From an uncultured Bacteroidales bacterium (GTDB lineage: Bacteria; Bacteroidota; Bacteroidia; Bacteroidales; Paludibacteraceae), in NCBI GenBank assembly GCA_937907165.1, contig CALCUH010000135.1, forward strand, positions 1 to 64,000: a stretch of 64,000 nt of DNA, read 5' to 3'. Made by a program: the position numbers and the translations under genes. Shown in pieces: positions 41,575 to 49,935 of the stretch. The notes under the pieces were generated by a model that saw only the letters and a program-made list of their open reading frames with translations, searched no databases and was not told where the DNA came from. Within the stretch, counting starts at the first letter, position 1, and each line of letters opens with the position of its first letter.

Positions 41575-42035
41575 ATTACAGAACTATCGGCAATATTATC
41601 CCAATCAAATAATCCTAAGGCATCAAAAATTGTTGCAACGCTATCATGACTATCTGAAATAACAATATACTTTTTATTTGTAAGAAATTCTTTAAGGTTA
41701 AAATTATATTCATCCATCCACTTGAAAATATTTCTTCCCTTACCGTATCTTCCCTCCGGCAACTCTATTTCAACATTCCATAATTCTGGAAACAACTCTC
41801 TCAACAGATTAAGAAGCATCGTATCTTCGTGCATTGTAGCCATTAGATATTGAAATTTATCTCTGAATGTAGACAGAATATGGACTTCTTTGTTGTCAAA
41901 AGTAAAATCAGATTCCCAACCAAGATCTAACTTGTTATTATATACCCAAAATTCTGAACGAAGTTCTTCCCCCGTTTCATACTTATCATTCTTTAAAATG
42001 AAAAGATAATCATCACCGTTATAATTACATCGCAT
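41571..42035 (-). CDS. hypothetical protein, paralogue of the gene upstream (154 aa)
   Basis: Start ATG 42035 (MRCNYN) 9 nt after GGAGG inside the end of the upstream gene. Its C-terminal half (LLRELFPELWN..., FLTNKKYIVISDSHDS) matches LLEELLPEIKE..., FLTNKKYVVIQDGDE of the gene at 42025. Tandem duplication; this copy lacks the FETNSSS N-terminus. Confidence 0.75.
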   Translation of the reverse strand: MRCNYNGDDYLFILKNDKYETGEELRSEFWVYNNKLDLGWESDFTFDNKEVHILSTFRDKFQYLMATMHEDTMLLNLLRELFPELWNVEIELPEGRYGKGRNIFKWMDEYNFNLKEFLTNKKYIVISDSHDSVATIFDALGLFDWDNIADSSVI

Positions 42036-42558
42036 TGACAATATCCTCCGCATTTTCGATATTTTTAGTATCAATCAGTCCCGATTCTATTAGATCTTTC
42101 CAGATATTGTATTCATCTCCGTCTTGTATAACGACATACTTCTTATTAGTCAGAAATTCTCTTAAGGAAATCTTATATTGCTGCATCCATCCAGCCAATG
42201 GATAATCATCTGTGCCAGTTGATTCAGGCTTTTTAAATTCTTTTATCTCTGGCAACAGCTCTTCAAGAAGATTAAATAGTTCTTCTTCCTTATCTTCATC
42301 ACCACAGAAATTTGCATAAGCATACATAAAACGAAGTCTAAAAGAATCGAGTGGTCTGAAAGGAAATCTACCAAAATACCAATCTTCTTTTGATGCATTC
42401 CAAACACCATTTTTATTCAGCCAAATACTGTCAAGCATTTCATCGTGTGTAAAGTATTTTTCTTCTTCCAATTCTGCAAGTAATTCATCCTTACGAATTA
42501 CAAGAGAATGACTACTGGAACTGTTTGTCTCAAAAACATTTTTACGAATTTGACGCAT
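42025..42558 (-). CDS. protein with conserved FETNSSSSHS N-terminus, paralogue 3 (177 aa)
   Basis: TAAGGAGGAAAAAAT before ATG. Starts MRQIRKNVFETNSSSSHSLV as in the genes at 37574 and 38571, then a different helical body. The C-terminal part is duplicated in the next gene. Confidence 0.8.
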   Translation of the reverse strand: MRQIRKNVFETNSSSSHSLVIRKDELLAELEEEKYFTHDEMLDSIWLNKNGVWNASKEDWYFGRFPFRPLDSFRLRFMYAYANFCGDEDKEEELFNLLEELLPEIKEFKKPESTGTDDYPLAGWMQQYKISLREFLTNKKYVVIQDGDEYNIWKDLIESGLIDTKNIENAEDIVNAM

Positions 42559-42621
42559 ATTTTTTCCTCCTTAATTTTTACTGTGGCCTCCTAATTGCTG
42601 ATGCAATGTCTGCCGCTCTTA

Positions 42622-42873
42622 TTAAACTTTTATCCTTTCCATTCTATTGTTCCACATATTGATTGCTTTTTCATCGGTTTCCGTGTCGTGTTCGAATTCA
42701 TATCTTTTGTTATATGCAAACTGACTTCTGTCAACAGCCCATCTTAACCGCGGCCCATAACAATGACACTTTTTACAATATACAGCCTTATAGTAACAAT
42801 CTCTACCAGAGGATGTAGAAATTCCTAAATCATTGCTTCCGCAAAAAGGGCATGGCTTAGCATCTTTAATCAT
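42622..42873 (-). CDS. Lar-like zinc-ribbon protein (83 aa)
   Basis: KPCPFCGSNDLGIS...VYCKKCHCYGPRL...AINMWNNR is the complete Lar family pattern (two CxxC knuckles and the W-N-x-R end). Third Lar-like gene of the window. Start ATG 42873 overlaps the upstream gene by 8 nt. Confidence 0.8.
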   Translation of the reverse strand: MIKDAKPCPFCGSNDLGISTSSGRDCYYKAVYCKKCHCYGPRLRWAVDRSQFAYNKRYEFEHDTETDEKAINMWNNRMERIKV

Positions 42874-43063
42874 AATAATCTCCTACAATAGCTTTTAAAT
42901 CATCAAATGTATATCCACGCTTCCATGCAGCGTCCATCAGTTCTCTATATTCATGTGCAAGGATTCTTGCCTTGTCATCGCACTCTTTATATGCATCGAA
43001 GGTTTTTGTTAATTCAATAAAAAGCTCTTTATCTGTTAACTCACTTATCTTATTGATATCCAT
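42866..43063 (-). CDS. small helical protein (65 aa)
   Basis: ATG 43063 (MDINKI) chosen; GAGG is far upstream (about 18 nt), and the frame stays open to a GTG at 43111. Acidic, all-helical with a central HEYRELMDAAWKRG. Unknown. Confidence 0.6.
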   Translation of the reverse strand: MDINKISELTDKELFIELTKTFDAYKECDDKARILAHEYRELMDAAWKRGYTFDDLKAIVGDYYD

Positions 43064-43180
43064 AACACTTATAATAATCCTCGTTTTTTTTGACAGTAGA
43101 TAAAATTGCACTTTTATTTGTTAATATAATTCACAAATTATGATGTTAGTGCCCACGCGCACCAGCATCACATCATATTA

Positions 43181-43561
43181 TTATACAAGCCAGAACGGCC
43201 AGTTGAATTTAATGCTGAACATGTCGCGTACCATATCACCATTCACAGATGTGCGATACGTTCCGTAATCGTGGCAAAATTCAGACATCAGCTTTTTAAT
43301 ATCTGCCTCTGTGGCGCTCTCCAGCATCATATTTTCTGTATGAAGCTTCCTCTCGGCTTCGGCATGATCGACACGCATCTTCTTCAAGGAAGAGAGTGCA
43401 TCCTCGATTTCCTTTGCCCGTTCTCCGCGCTTGTTTTCTTTTGCTTTCTTCTCTTCTTGTTCAGCGGCATACTTCTTCTCTGCCGCTTCGAGTTCTTCCA
43501 GCGTGTCGAAATCCTTTTTCAAAACACGGCTATAATATCCATACTCGTTCATACAATACAC
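43181..43561 (-). CDS. coiled-coil protein (126 aa)
   Basis: GTG 43561 is 10 nt from AGGA; ATG 43552 (MNEYGY) is the alternative. Residues 15-75 are a long Glu/Lys/Ala coiled coil; C-terminal part is globular, aromatic. Unknown function. Confidence 0.7.
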   Translation of the reverse strand: MYCMNEYGYYSRVLKKDFDTLEELEAAEKKYAAEQEEKKAKENKRGERAKEIEDALSSLKKMRVDHAEAERKLHTENMMLESATEADIKKLMSEFCHDYGTYRTSVNGDMVRDMFSIKFNWPFWLV

Positions 43562-43673
43562 ACCAATAACGTCCTGCGTTATTGCCTTTCCTATATTATT
43601 ATTTATTTATTTATGTGAAAATACAATAATGTGCGTGGCCATTATCGTATAACCACCAACATATATATGCTTA

Positions 43674-44003
43674 CTATTTGCAGAGTTGAGATACGGCGGC
43701 ATCATCATAACAGATGTGCTGCATGGATATCTTACTATTAAGCAAATAGTTTTTGCACGCTTCCAAATTATTAAAAATTAGTTTCGGATCGGTGACGTAA
43801 AACGCTTTCCCACAGGCTTCAAAGATATACTTTGTAGCCACGGAGTCTATACATAATGCTCCGAGACGATGTTCCTGTCTATCATAATAGTTGCTAATCA
43901 TCGATCTTAACTTACCATATGAAATGATGAAATATCCGTTCATCGGCGATCGAATAAACCAATAATACTCGTCTTTCTTAATATCGTTATTGTTATCGAC
44001 CAT
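43674..44003 (-). CDS. hypothetical protein (109 aa)
   Basis: Start ATG 44003 (MVDNNN) 6 nt after GGAG within the end of the upstream gene. Alpha/beta protein with three cysteines, unknown. About 110 nt downstream (43562-43673) hold no gene. Confidence 0.7.
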   Translation of the reverse strand: MVDNNNDIKKDEYYWFIRSPMNGYFIISYGKLRSMISNYYDRQEHRLGALCIDSVATKYIFEACGKAFYVTDPKLIFNNLEACKNYLLNSKISMQHICYDDAAVSQLCK

Positions 44004-44427
44004 TGCCAACTCCAATAATATTTTCCGCTTTAATAAACTGGAACTTCGGCGCGTCTCCACTGCGTTGCTGAACATAACCGAATACATCGTTGGCGGAAAC
44101 TTCGCGACCATTCATAGACCACTTCACCTTCGTGTTGCTACCCACAGTAGGCATAATGGCAAAATAGAGAGTGCCATCTTTATTGCTTCTGGCGATTCGA
44201 TTAGGAACAACCCACGTATACCACGGGGTTCTCTTATTATCTTCGCTCATAACAACGCCACTAATATGAGAGTAGCGAACGCCGGTTCTTACGGTTTTAG
44301 ATACGGTTTTGACAATTTGTTCATACTTACCGGATGCGGTCTTTTTCGGCTCCGTTTTATACGTAATGCGGAAAAAACGACCTGCGGGAATCCCCATAAA
44401 CGTCTCGAATGCTTTAAGCGTTTCCAT
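43993..44427 (-). CDS. hypothetical protein, possibly nucleic-acid binding (144 aa)
   Basis: Start ATG 44427 (METLKA) after GGAGAATTGTT. Basic beta-rich protein (TYKTEPKKTASGKYEQIVKTVSKTVRTGVRY). First gene after promoter 44500. The 5' leader holds a hairpin TTATGGCG/CGCCACAA. Confidence 0.7.
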   Translation of the reverse strand: METLKAFETFMGIPAGRFFRITYKTEPKKTASGKYEQIVKTVSKTVRTGVRYSHISGVVMSEDNKRTPWYTWVVPNRIARSNKDGTLYFAIMPTVGSNTKVKWSMNGREVSANDVFGYVQQRSGDAPKFQFIKAENIIGVGNGR

Positions 44428-44499
44428 AACAATTCTCCATTTCTTATCTTTTTTTAAAGTATTTTTAATTGTGGCGAGTTCGCCATAATTTCTATATAT

Positions 44500-44528
44500 A
44501 CTATACCACAAGTGTTTGAGTTTGTCAA
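44500..44528 (-). promoter_or_regulatory. sigma-A type promoter (minus)
   Basis: TTGACA (44523-44528), 17 bp, TATAGT (44500-44505), with TGTGGTATAGT. Reads into the gene starting at 44427. Confidence 0.8.
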
Positions 44529-44561
44529 TAGCTTTTCTAAAAATATTTTATTTTATTTTTT

Positions 44562-46952
44562 TTAGAATGCAAAATCTCGTTGCAATAGACCGGTGAGCCA
44601 TGTTTGCTTCGTCTTCACATTGGTTTTTTTAATCGATGAAGAAATAATTGCCGGTCTTCCAATCAGTGTGCAATGTTTCTTCGCACGAGTGATCTGTGTA
44701 TAAAGCAGTTCCTTTGTGTTTAAGGTGTATGCGGAGGGATCGCAGATACAAACAACATATGGAAATCCACTACCCTGTGCTGAGTGGGTTGTGATGGCGT
44801 AACCAAGTGTAATATTATATATTTCCTTAGATGTTAAGATAACGTTTCCGTGTAAAAACTTAACACACATCTCTCCATCTTCAATCCAAATAATTGTCCC
44901 GATATTTCCGTTAAACACAGGAGTTGGCGTTCCGTTTTCGTCGATCGTATCATAGCAGTTCTTTGTCACTTTGATTCTATCGCCGGTTCTATATGTGATA
45001 AAATAACCATGCCCAGCTCCGTCATCATCGTATCCAACCTCAATTGTATTTGTATCGTTCATATTTGTCAAGATGTTGTGAAGACGTTTATTGACAGACA
45101 AAGCGCTCGCTGCTCCTATCAACCTTTTAGAACAAAGTAGGATGATGTTTTCAAGATCGTTATTACATTGCTCCTTTAGAGTCTGTAGATATTCTTTTAT
45201 GGCAAGATCAGCAGCCTCTTCTGTGCTTTCTGCGCTTTGAATTTCAAAATCCATATTTTCTCCGCGAATTGTCCTGCCATAAAAACCATGTGGAAGAATG
45301 TCCACTTGATTATAGATTTTAATGGACTCTGTAATAATCGCGCTTTTTTCTGCTTGACGCATAATTTTAGTCAGATGATAGTGCTTCATAACACCACTGT
45401 TAACCATATCGTTTAAGCAGTTACAAATGCCAATAGATTCGAGCTGTCCTACGTCTCCGATGCACACAAGTTTTGCACCGTCTCTAATCGCATTCAACAA
45501 GCAGAGAAAAATTTCGCCGCCAACCATACTAAGTTCGTCGAGAATAATAACATCATCAAGTAGTGGCGATCCTTTACCATGAAAGAATGACATAGTAGAA
45601 GTTTTTGCGGTAAAACCAAGGAGGCGATGAATTGTTTTTCCCTCAATACCGGTGATCTCCGTTAGGTTAAGAGCCGCTTTTCCGCTCAGGGCGCACTGTG
45701 AAATCAGTAGATCCTTCCTACGCATAGCCTCTACAATCGGTTTCATAACACTCGACTTGCCGCAACCGGCGAGACCGGTAATAATACTGACATTATGATC
45801 ACCGGTTAAAACATTCCAAATAATTTCTCTCTGTTCGTCTGTGTAGGAGAATCCTTCTTCACCTTCACAACTTTTAATAACATCATTTATATATTCATCC
45901 GAAAAATCAAATGACGACTTACACTTATCTATTCTATAAAGCTCTTTTGAAATATCTTCTTCCAAGTGTCTGTAATACATAATGCCGATTTTGTCACCAT
46001 TATTTTCTTCGCACTTTTCACAATACAAATATTCATCATCAATAAGCTTATTAATTGCATTCAATACACTATCTCTCGTCGCCAATGTGATTACAGAACA
46101 AACGATATCCACAACGTCTTTAACATACATCCAAGTATGCCCCTCGTTATTGGCTTTATCATCCATGGTATAAACGACATATGCTTCAATTCGCCTCGGG
46201 TCATTTTCGGTAAGACCTGCTGCTTGTGCCATTGCGTCAGCCTTTTTCCAACCAATACCGGACGCTTCCTTAATCAATATGTACGGATTTTCTTTAATCT
46301 TATTAATAAGAATTGTGGCGGATTTATAATGGTTGATCAATTTATCCACCATATTTCTCGTTAATCCATATTGACCGATAAGCTCAGCATACGCCTGCCC
46401 TTTATCAATAGACTTTTCGTATTTATTAATCAACTTATTTGCGACAACCGCTCCGATTCCATTAACCTGGCAGAGAGATTCCGTATCTCTATTCTCCAAT
46501 AGTTCAAAGGGGTTATCGAATTTAGCATATAGGCTGTCGATAGTTTTTGTTGAAATAATAGCAGACAAAAACGCCTTTTGAGCCTCTTTGTTAGAGAAAT
46601 CATAATATTCATTTGCAATTGAACTTTTATAACAAAATCCATATTTACTTGTTTCAAGCGTTGCTGTTGTTACATATTCTGTCTTTCTATTTACAGATGG
46701 CATATTCCCGGACAGCGTTACGACATTACTTGCTTTCAAATGCACAATGTTGCAGTGCTTAAAATCAACAGGATCTCCATATACGATCTTATCAATTTTT
46801 ACTTTCATAATAGCATAATCGCCATCTCTATATCCCGATTTTGGCCACATAACAGTCTCTACATGAAAGTGAAATTTCACATTTCTATTGTCTGAGGTCG
46901 TATTCTCGTATGCGCGTTTAGTATCAATACTGACGTCTTTATAATCACTCAT
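44562..46952 (-). CDS. RecD-like superfamily 1 DNA helicase (796 aa)
   Basis: N-terminal beta-barrel region, then helix-hairpin-helix segments (VNGIGAVVANKL about res 158; ASGIGWKKADAMA about res 230) as in RecD2. Helicase core: Walker A GLAGCGKSS (about 395), DELSM Walker B (about 475), GDVGQL motif III, TYRTGDR, then ATTHSAQGSGFP and YTQITRAKKH (motifs V and VI, 730-775). Length and order fit RecD2-type 5'-3' helicases, used by phages in replication or recombination (T4 Dda is the smaller cousin). GGGAGAAGAAAGAA before ATG. Confidence 0.92.
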   Translation of the reverse strand: MSDYKDVSIDTKRAYENTTSDNRNVKFHFHVETVMWPKSGYRDGDYAIMKVKIDKIVYGDPVDFKHCNIVHLKASNVVTLSGNMPSVNRKTEYVTTATLETSKYGFCYKSSIANEYYDFSNKEAQKAFLSAIISTKTIDSLYAKFDNPFELLENRDTESLCQVNGIGAVVANKLINKYEKSIDKGQAYAELIGQYGLTRNMVDKLINHYKSATILINKIKENPYILIKEASGIGWKKADAMAQAAGLTENDPRRIEAYVVYTMDDKANNEGHTWMYVKDVVDIVCSVITLATRDSVLNAINKLIDDEYLYCEKCEENNGDKIGIMYYRHLEEDISKELYRIDKCKSSFDFSDEYINDVIKSCEGEEGFSYTDEQREIIWNVLTGDHNVSIITGLAGCGKSSVMKPIVEAMRRKDLLISQCALSGKAALNLTEITGIEGKTIHRLLGFTAKTSTMSFFHGKGSPLLDDVIILDELSMVGGEIFLCLLNAIRDGAKLVCIGDVGQLESIGICNCLNDMVNSGVMKHYHLTKIMRQAEKSAIITESIKIYNQVDILPHGFYGRTIRGENMDFEIQSAESTEEAADLAIKEYLQTLKEQCNNDLENIILLCSKRLIGAASALSVNKRLHNILTNMNDTNTIEVGYDDDGAGHGYFITYRTGDRIKVTKNCYDTIDENGTPTPVFNGNIGTIIWIEDGEMCVKFLHGNVILTSKEIYNITLGYAITTHSAQGSGFPYVVCICDPSAYTLNTKELLYTQITRAKKHCTLIGRPAIISSSIKKTNVKTKQTWLTGLLQRDFAF

Positions 46953-46972
46953 TTCTTTCTTCTCCCGTCTTC

Positions 46973-47359
46973 TTATTTGTATAATTTTTTCGTCGTATAT
47001 TTTCTACACATATAAATAGCAGATTGAATACAATTGGCGATATATGGCATAGGATTATTATAATAAGGTACAGAGTTTGAGTCGCTACGAATTTCCAGTG
47101 TGTAACCGCGACGATGCCATGTAAAATAGTCGCTACTATCATGGTTTGAAACACGAATCTTTACAGATGTGTCGCCATACCCAATATCCACATAGAAGTA
47201 TGATGTAGATGTCGTGTTACTTTTAATTTCCTTATAATTAAAATGGTTTTGCTGCAAATACGAACGAACAAGATTGAGGCATCTTTCCTGTTTATCCTCC
47301 GGTGTCAATTGCCGTTTAGCATAACGTTCTTTCAGTTCGCTTTTTTCTTTGTTTCTCAT
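46973..47359 (-). CDS. hypothetical protein (128 aa)
   Basis: AAAGGAGATTAAAACAACA before ATG. Basic helical N-terminus then a beta-rich domain with Tyr/Ser; first gene after promoter 47407 and directly upstream of the helicase, so it may work with it. Confidence 0.75.
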   Translation of the reverse strand: MRNKEKSELKERYAKRQLTPEDKQERCLNLVRSYLQQNHFNYKEIKSNTTSTSYFYVDIGYGDTSVKIRVSNHDSSDYFTWHRRGYTLEIRSDSNSVPYYNNPMPYIANCIQSAIYMCRKYTTKKLYK

Positions 47360-47406
47360 TGTTGTTTTAATCTCCTTTCATTTACCTTTGTTTCTTGGTA
47401 TACCAA

Positions 47407-47441
47407 ATTATAACACAAAACCACTTGTTTGTCAAGTGGTT
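47407..47441 (-). promoter_or_regulatory. promoter overlapped by an inverted repeat (terminator/operator)
   Basis: TTGACA (47430-47435), 17 bp, TATAAT (47407-47412). A perfect 9-bp inverted repeat AACCACTTG/CAAGTGGTT (47419-47441) covers the -35 box. In the transcript from upstream it forms a hairpin followed by TTTTG, i.e. a terminator for the ATPase unit; as DNA it could be an operator. A near copy occurs at 61949. Confidence 0.8.
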
Positions 47442-47466
47442 TCTGAAAAAATATATTATATTTTTT

Positions 47467-47769
47467 TTATGGAATTGTACATGTGGAGATATTCGATTGA
47501 AGGCCATAATGTTGAAGAATGGCTTCCAAAACAAACGGCGCTTCGTCGATATGCACCTTATTATGTGACGGCGATCCTGCTGCACGTCTTTCAAGCAAGT
47601 CATTGACAGTAATTGGTTCCGGGATGTCTATACCTGCATTGCGAGCCATTTCTTTAATGTCGTTTTTGTGCGATTCATTTACGGTAAGAATTGGGTCTCC
47701 GGTAGACCAGCTTGCATAGATCAGTCTTGTGGTTTTGCCAGATGCTCTGGGCATATTCTCAATCCTCAT
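47467..47769 (-). CDS. mini P-loop protein (100 aa)
   Basis: Start ATG 47769 (MRIENMP) 9 nt after GGAGG. Walker A-like PRASGKTT at residues 7-14, then a beta strand and VHIDEAPFVL (Walker B-like) near residue 75. Only 100 residues, so a minimal NTPase; such proteins are widespread in phages of Firmicutes but uncharacterised. It follows the TnpB insertion. Confidence 0.8.
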   Translation of the reverse strand: MRIENMPRASGKTTRLIYASWSTGDPILTVNESHKNDIKEMARNAGIDIPEPITVNDLLERRAAGSPSHNKVHIDEAPFVLEAILQHYGLQSNISTCTIP

Positions 47770-47812
47770 CGTCATAGTCCTCCATCGAGTTATTTGCTCT
47801 CATTTTCTCATT
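47759..47812 (-). pseudogene. C-terminal remnant of a gene split by the TnpB element
   Basis: The frame ...NEKMRANNSMEDYDDED ends with TGA at 47759 and runs open into the transposon's right end. An acidic tail of this kind with no start of its own is best read as the 3' end of an interrupted gene, perhaps the partner of the piece at 49152. Confidence 0.4.
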
Positions 47813-47839
47813 GGCACTCCCCATGGCTAAAGTCAGGGG

Positions 47840-47960
47840 ATTCTCGCTTCATAGACCGTGCCCTCGTGTGAAGGTCTTATGTGGTCTCCACGAGCTTGTA
47901 TTCGGGCGTGTCCCGCCCTATTTTCAAATCGGAAATTAAGCGAGTAGTCGCAGACCTTCG
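47840..47960 (-). ncRNA. predicted TnpB guide RNA (reRNA/omega RNA)
   Basis: In IS605 elements the guide RNA comes from the 3' end of tnpB through the right end, with the guide lying just outside the element. Position and the right-end hairpin fit. The predicted guide would start around 47812 and read outward into the split gene. Confidence 0.6.
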
Positions 47961-49054
47961 CTCAAAATGTTTTTCGCTGCATTAATATCGCGATTATGGG
48001 CCTGCCCACACGAGGGACATGTCCACTTTCTTATGGCAAGATTCTTTACGTCATGGTGCTGATATCCGCAGCAGCTGCAAAGTTGGCTAGACGGATAGAA
48101 TGTATCAACAACAGATACCGTCTTTCCATACCATTTTGCCTTATACTCCAGCTGCCTGCGGAATTCTCCGAAAGCGGCATCCGCAACAGACTTCGCAAGA
48201 CGACGGTTCTTCTCCATTCCACTTACATTAAGGTCCTCGATGCAGATGACATCATAGCTTCTTACCAGCTCTGTTGTCAGCTTATGCAGCGCATCGTTTC
48301 TTCTATTGGCGATCTTTTCATGAAGAAGAGATACCTTTATGCGAGCCTTATTGCGGTTATGACTGCCCTTTGTCTTTCGGGACAGTGACCGCTGAAGACG
48401 AGCAAGGTGCTTTTCTGCATGGGAATAGTTTTTCCCGTTTGGATATGTCACTCCGTCGCTTGTAGTCGCAAGCGCTTTGATGCCCAGATCCACGCCGACT
48501 CTTCTTCCCGTTTTCGGAAGCTCAGGTATATCTACATCCGTACAGCACAGCGATACATAATATTTACCTGCCGGGGCACAAGAGACAGTTGCGGAAAGAA
48601 TTCTTCCGCGCACCTCTTTCGATATTGAGCAACGGATGCTTCCGAGTTTCGGAAGACGTATATGCTTACTGTCAACAACTTTGATATTTCCTCTAACATA
48701 TTTTGATACAAAGCTCTGATGCGGATTATGTTTGTTCCGAAATCTAGGATAACCGAATTTCTTTGCCCCGGGTCTTGTGCCACGGAAAAAATTCTTATAT
48801 GCGTTATCCAATTCTCGAACAGCAGACTGAAGGGCGGTGGAGTCCACCTCCTTCAGCCATGCGTATTCTTCTTTTAGTAAAGGAATCTGTTTCGCGCACT
48901 CGTTGTATCCGATTGTTCGTTTTTCCGCATCGTATGCAGTCTTTCGCATATCGAGCAGACGATTGTACAGAAAGCGGCAGCAGCCGAAGGTTTTTGCAAT
49001 CAGTTCTTTCTGAATCGTATTGGGATATATTCTAAAGCGATATGCGTATTCCAT
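47936..49054 (-). CDS. tnpB: TnpB RNA-guided nuclease (372 aa)
   Basis: N-terminal AYRFRIYPNTIQKELI wedge region, RuvC-I GVDLGIKAL (about res 190), RuvC-II IEDLNVSGM (about 275), zinc finger CSCCGYQH...CPSCG and RuvC-III HNRDINAAKN (about 355). All three catalytic acidic residues appear present, so an active TnpB is likely. Length is normal for IS605-type TnpB. AAAGGAGGCGACAGCC before ATG. Codons are richer in G+C than the surrounding phage genes: recent arrival from another replicon. Confidence 0.95.
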   Translation of the reverse strand: MEYAYRFRIYPNTIQKELIAKTFGCCRFLYNRLLDMRKTAYDAEKRTIGYNECAKQIPLLKEEYAWLKEVDSTALQSAVRELDNAYKNFFRGTRPGAKKFGYPRFRNKHNPHQSFVSKYVRGNIKVVDSKHIRLPKLGSIRCSISKEVRGRILSATVSCAPAGKYYVSLCCTDVDIPELPKTGRRVGVDLGIKALATTSDGVTYPNGKNYSHAEKHLARLQRSLSRKTKGSHNRNKARIKVSLLHEKIANRRNDALHKLTTELVRSYDVICIEDLNVSGMEKNRRLAKSVADAAFGEFRRQLEYKAKWYGKTVSVVDTFYPSSQLCSCCGYQHHDVKNLAIRKWTCPSCGQAHNRDINAAKNILSEGLRLLA

Positions 49055-49151
49055 GGCTGTCGCCTCCTTTCTTTCATACGTTTTCTGGTTTTATTTTCGG
49101 ATGAAATGTGCGCCTTATATCCCCATGTCTAAAGAAAGGGTTTTTACGACA

Positions 49152-49199
49152 TCACCAGATAATAAATAGGAACACTTCTTCTTTTGTATTAAATCTCAT
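49152..49199 (-). pseudogene. N-terminal remnant of a gene split by the TnpB element
   Basis: ATG 49199 overlaps the upstream stop (ATGA-type) and encodes MRFNTKEEVFLFIIW, then meets a stop at the left end of the insertion. Likely the 5' piece of the gene whose tail is at 47759. Weak ribosome site; low confidence. Confidence 0.35.
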
Positions 49200-49437
49200 C
49201 GTCTTTAATGCCCGCCATTTTTTCCAGTTCGCGCTTACGTACTTCTTCTTCTCTCTCCTGCATGATTTCTTCTTTTGTCTTCTCTTCCTTTTCAGTTGGC
49301 TCCCATTCGTGTTTATGAGAGGAGCCAGCGTTGCCAACTACATTAGACACGTATACAAGGGCGTCTGCAGCATCATCTTTATGTTTTGCCTTGGAAGCGG
49401 CACGCGCCATTTCACGCATTTCCTTCAATGTTGTCAT
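49189..49437 (-). CDS. hypothetical charged protein (82 aa)
   Basis: ATGA overlap with the upstream gene. N-terminal Ala/Lys helix, a short Gly/His/Trp middle, then a Glu/Lys/Arg coiled coil. Unknown. Confidence 0.7.
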   Translation of the reverse strand: MTTLKEMREMARAASKAKHKDDAADALVYVSNVVGNAGSSHKHEWEPTEKEEKTKEEIMQEREEEVRKRELEKMAGIKDDEI

Positions 49438-49703
49438 ACATTAGCTTCTTTCTCTTCTTCTGCAATATCAATATCGTTAAGATATGATTTCAGGGCCTTT
49501 GCTGCTTTATTGGTACACTTATCACCAATATCATTAGAAAGTTCTTTTGCTTTTAGCAATAGATTGGCGAGTTCCGCCCGTCTGTTTTCAACGACGGTGA
49601 TAGTATACTGTAGAGCTTCGATCTGCGAAATCAGTTCATTTTCAGCCTTAGTAAGACCATCAATTAGTTCGTCTTTTTCTTTGAGTTTTTTGTGATTAAA
49701 CAT
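49434..49703 (-). CDS. coiled-coil protein (89 aa)
   Basis: Start ATG 49703 (MFNHKK) after GGGGAGAAAATTA; ATG 49718 lies on the site itself. Almost wholly helical, Lys/Glu/Leu/Ala-rich. Unknown. Confidence 0.7.
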   Translation of the reverse strand: MFNHKKLKEKDELIDGLTKAENELISQIEALQYTITVVENRRAELANLLLKAKELSNDIGDKCTNKAAKALKSYLNDIDIAEEEKEANV

Positions 49704-49768
49704 TAATTTTCTCCCCATTTTATTTTATTTTTTATTAATTGAATGTAGCCTGTAAACTATGGCTACTA

Positions 49769-49844
49769 TGGAGCGGCAGACGGGACTCGAACCCGCAGCA
49801 ACCAGCTTGGAGGGCTGGAACTCCACCAATTGAGTTACTGCCGC
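49769..49844 (-). tRNA. tRNA-Gly (TCC)
   Basis: Acceptor GCGGCAG/CTGCCGC, anticodon stem CCAGC/GCTGG with loop CCTCCAA (anticodon TCC), T-arm GCGGG-TTCGAGT-CCCGT, discriminator T, CCA encoded. Position 33 is C instead of the near-universal T. Confidence 0.9.
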
Positions 49845-49935
49845 ATATTGGGATATTTCTGTTGGTCCCAATTCCAACTATAGGTGTGTGATATTATTTC
49901 ATACCCCTATTAAGTACAAAACAATTTAGTTTTTA

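Larger units (their letters stand above)
47813..49150 (-). mobile_element. IS200/IS605-type element with tnpB only
   Basis: Typical ends are present: left-end hairpin CCCTTTCTTTAGACATGGGG (complement, 49121-49140) and right-end hairpin CCCC...GGGG (47819-47839) with 'TGACTTTAGCCATGGGG', the subterminal foldbacks of this family. No tnpA is nearby, so it depends on a transposase elsewhere or is domesticated. Exact ends approximate. Confidence 0.85.

Noticed and set aside
41571..42074. Upstream start for the 41571 gene (MILKISKMRR...)
   Set aside because: ATG 42035 has a GGAGG site at proper distance and the homologous region begins after it.
49152..49337. 61-aa minus ORF starting at 49337
   Set aside because: Mostly out-of-frame overlap with the coiled-coil gene at 49189; only its last 15 codons (from ATG 49199) may be a real gene remnant.
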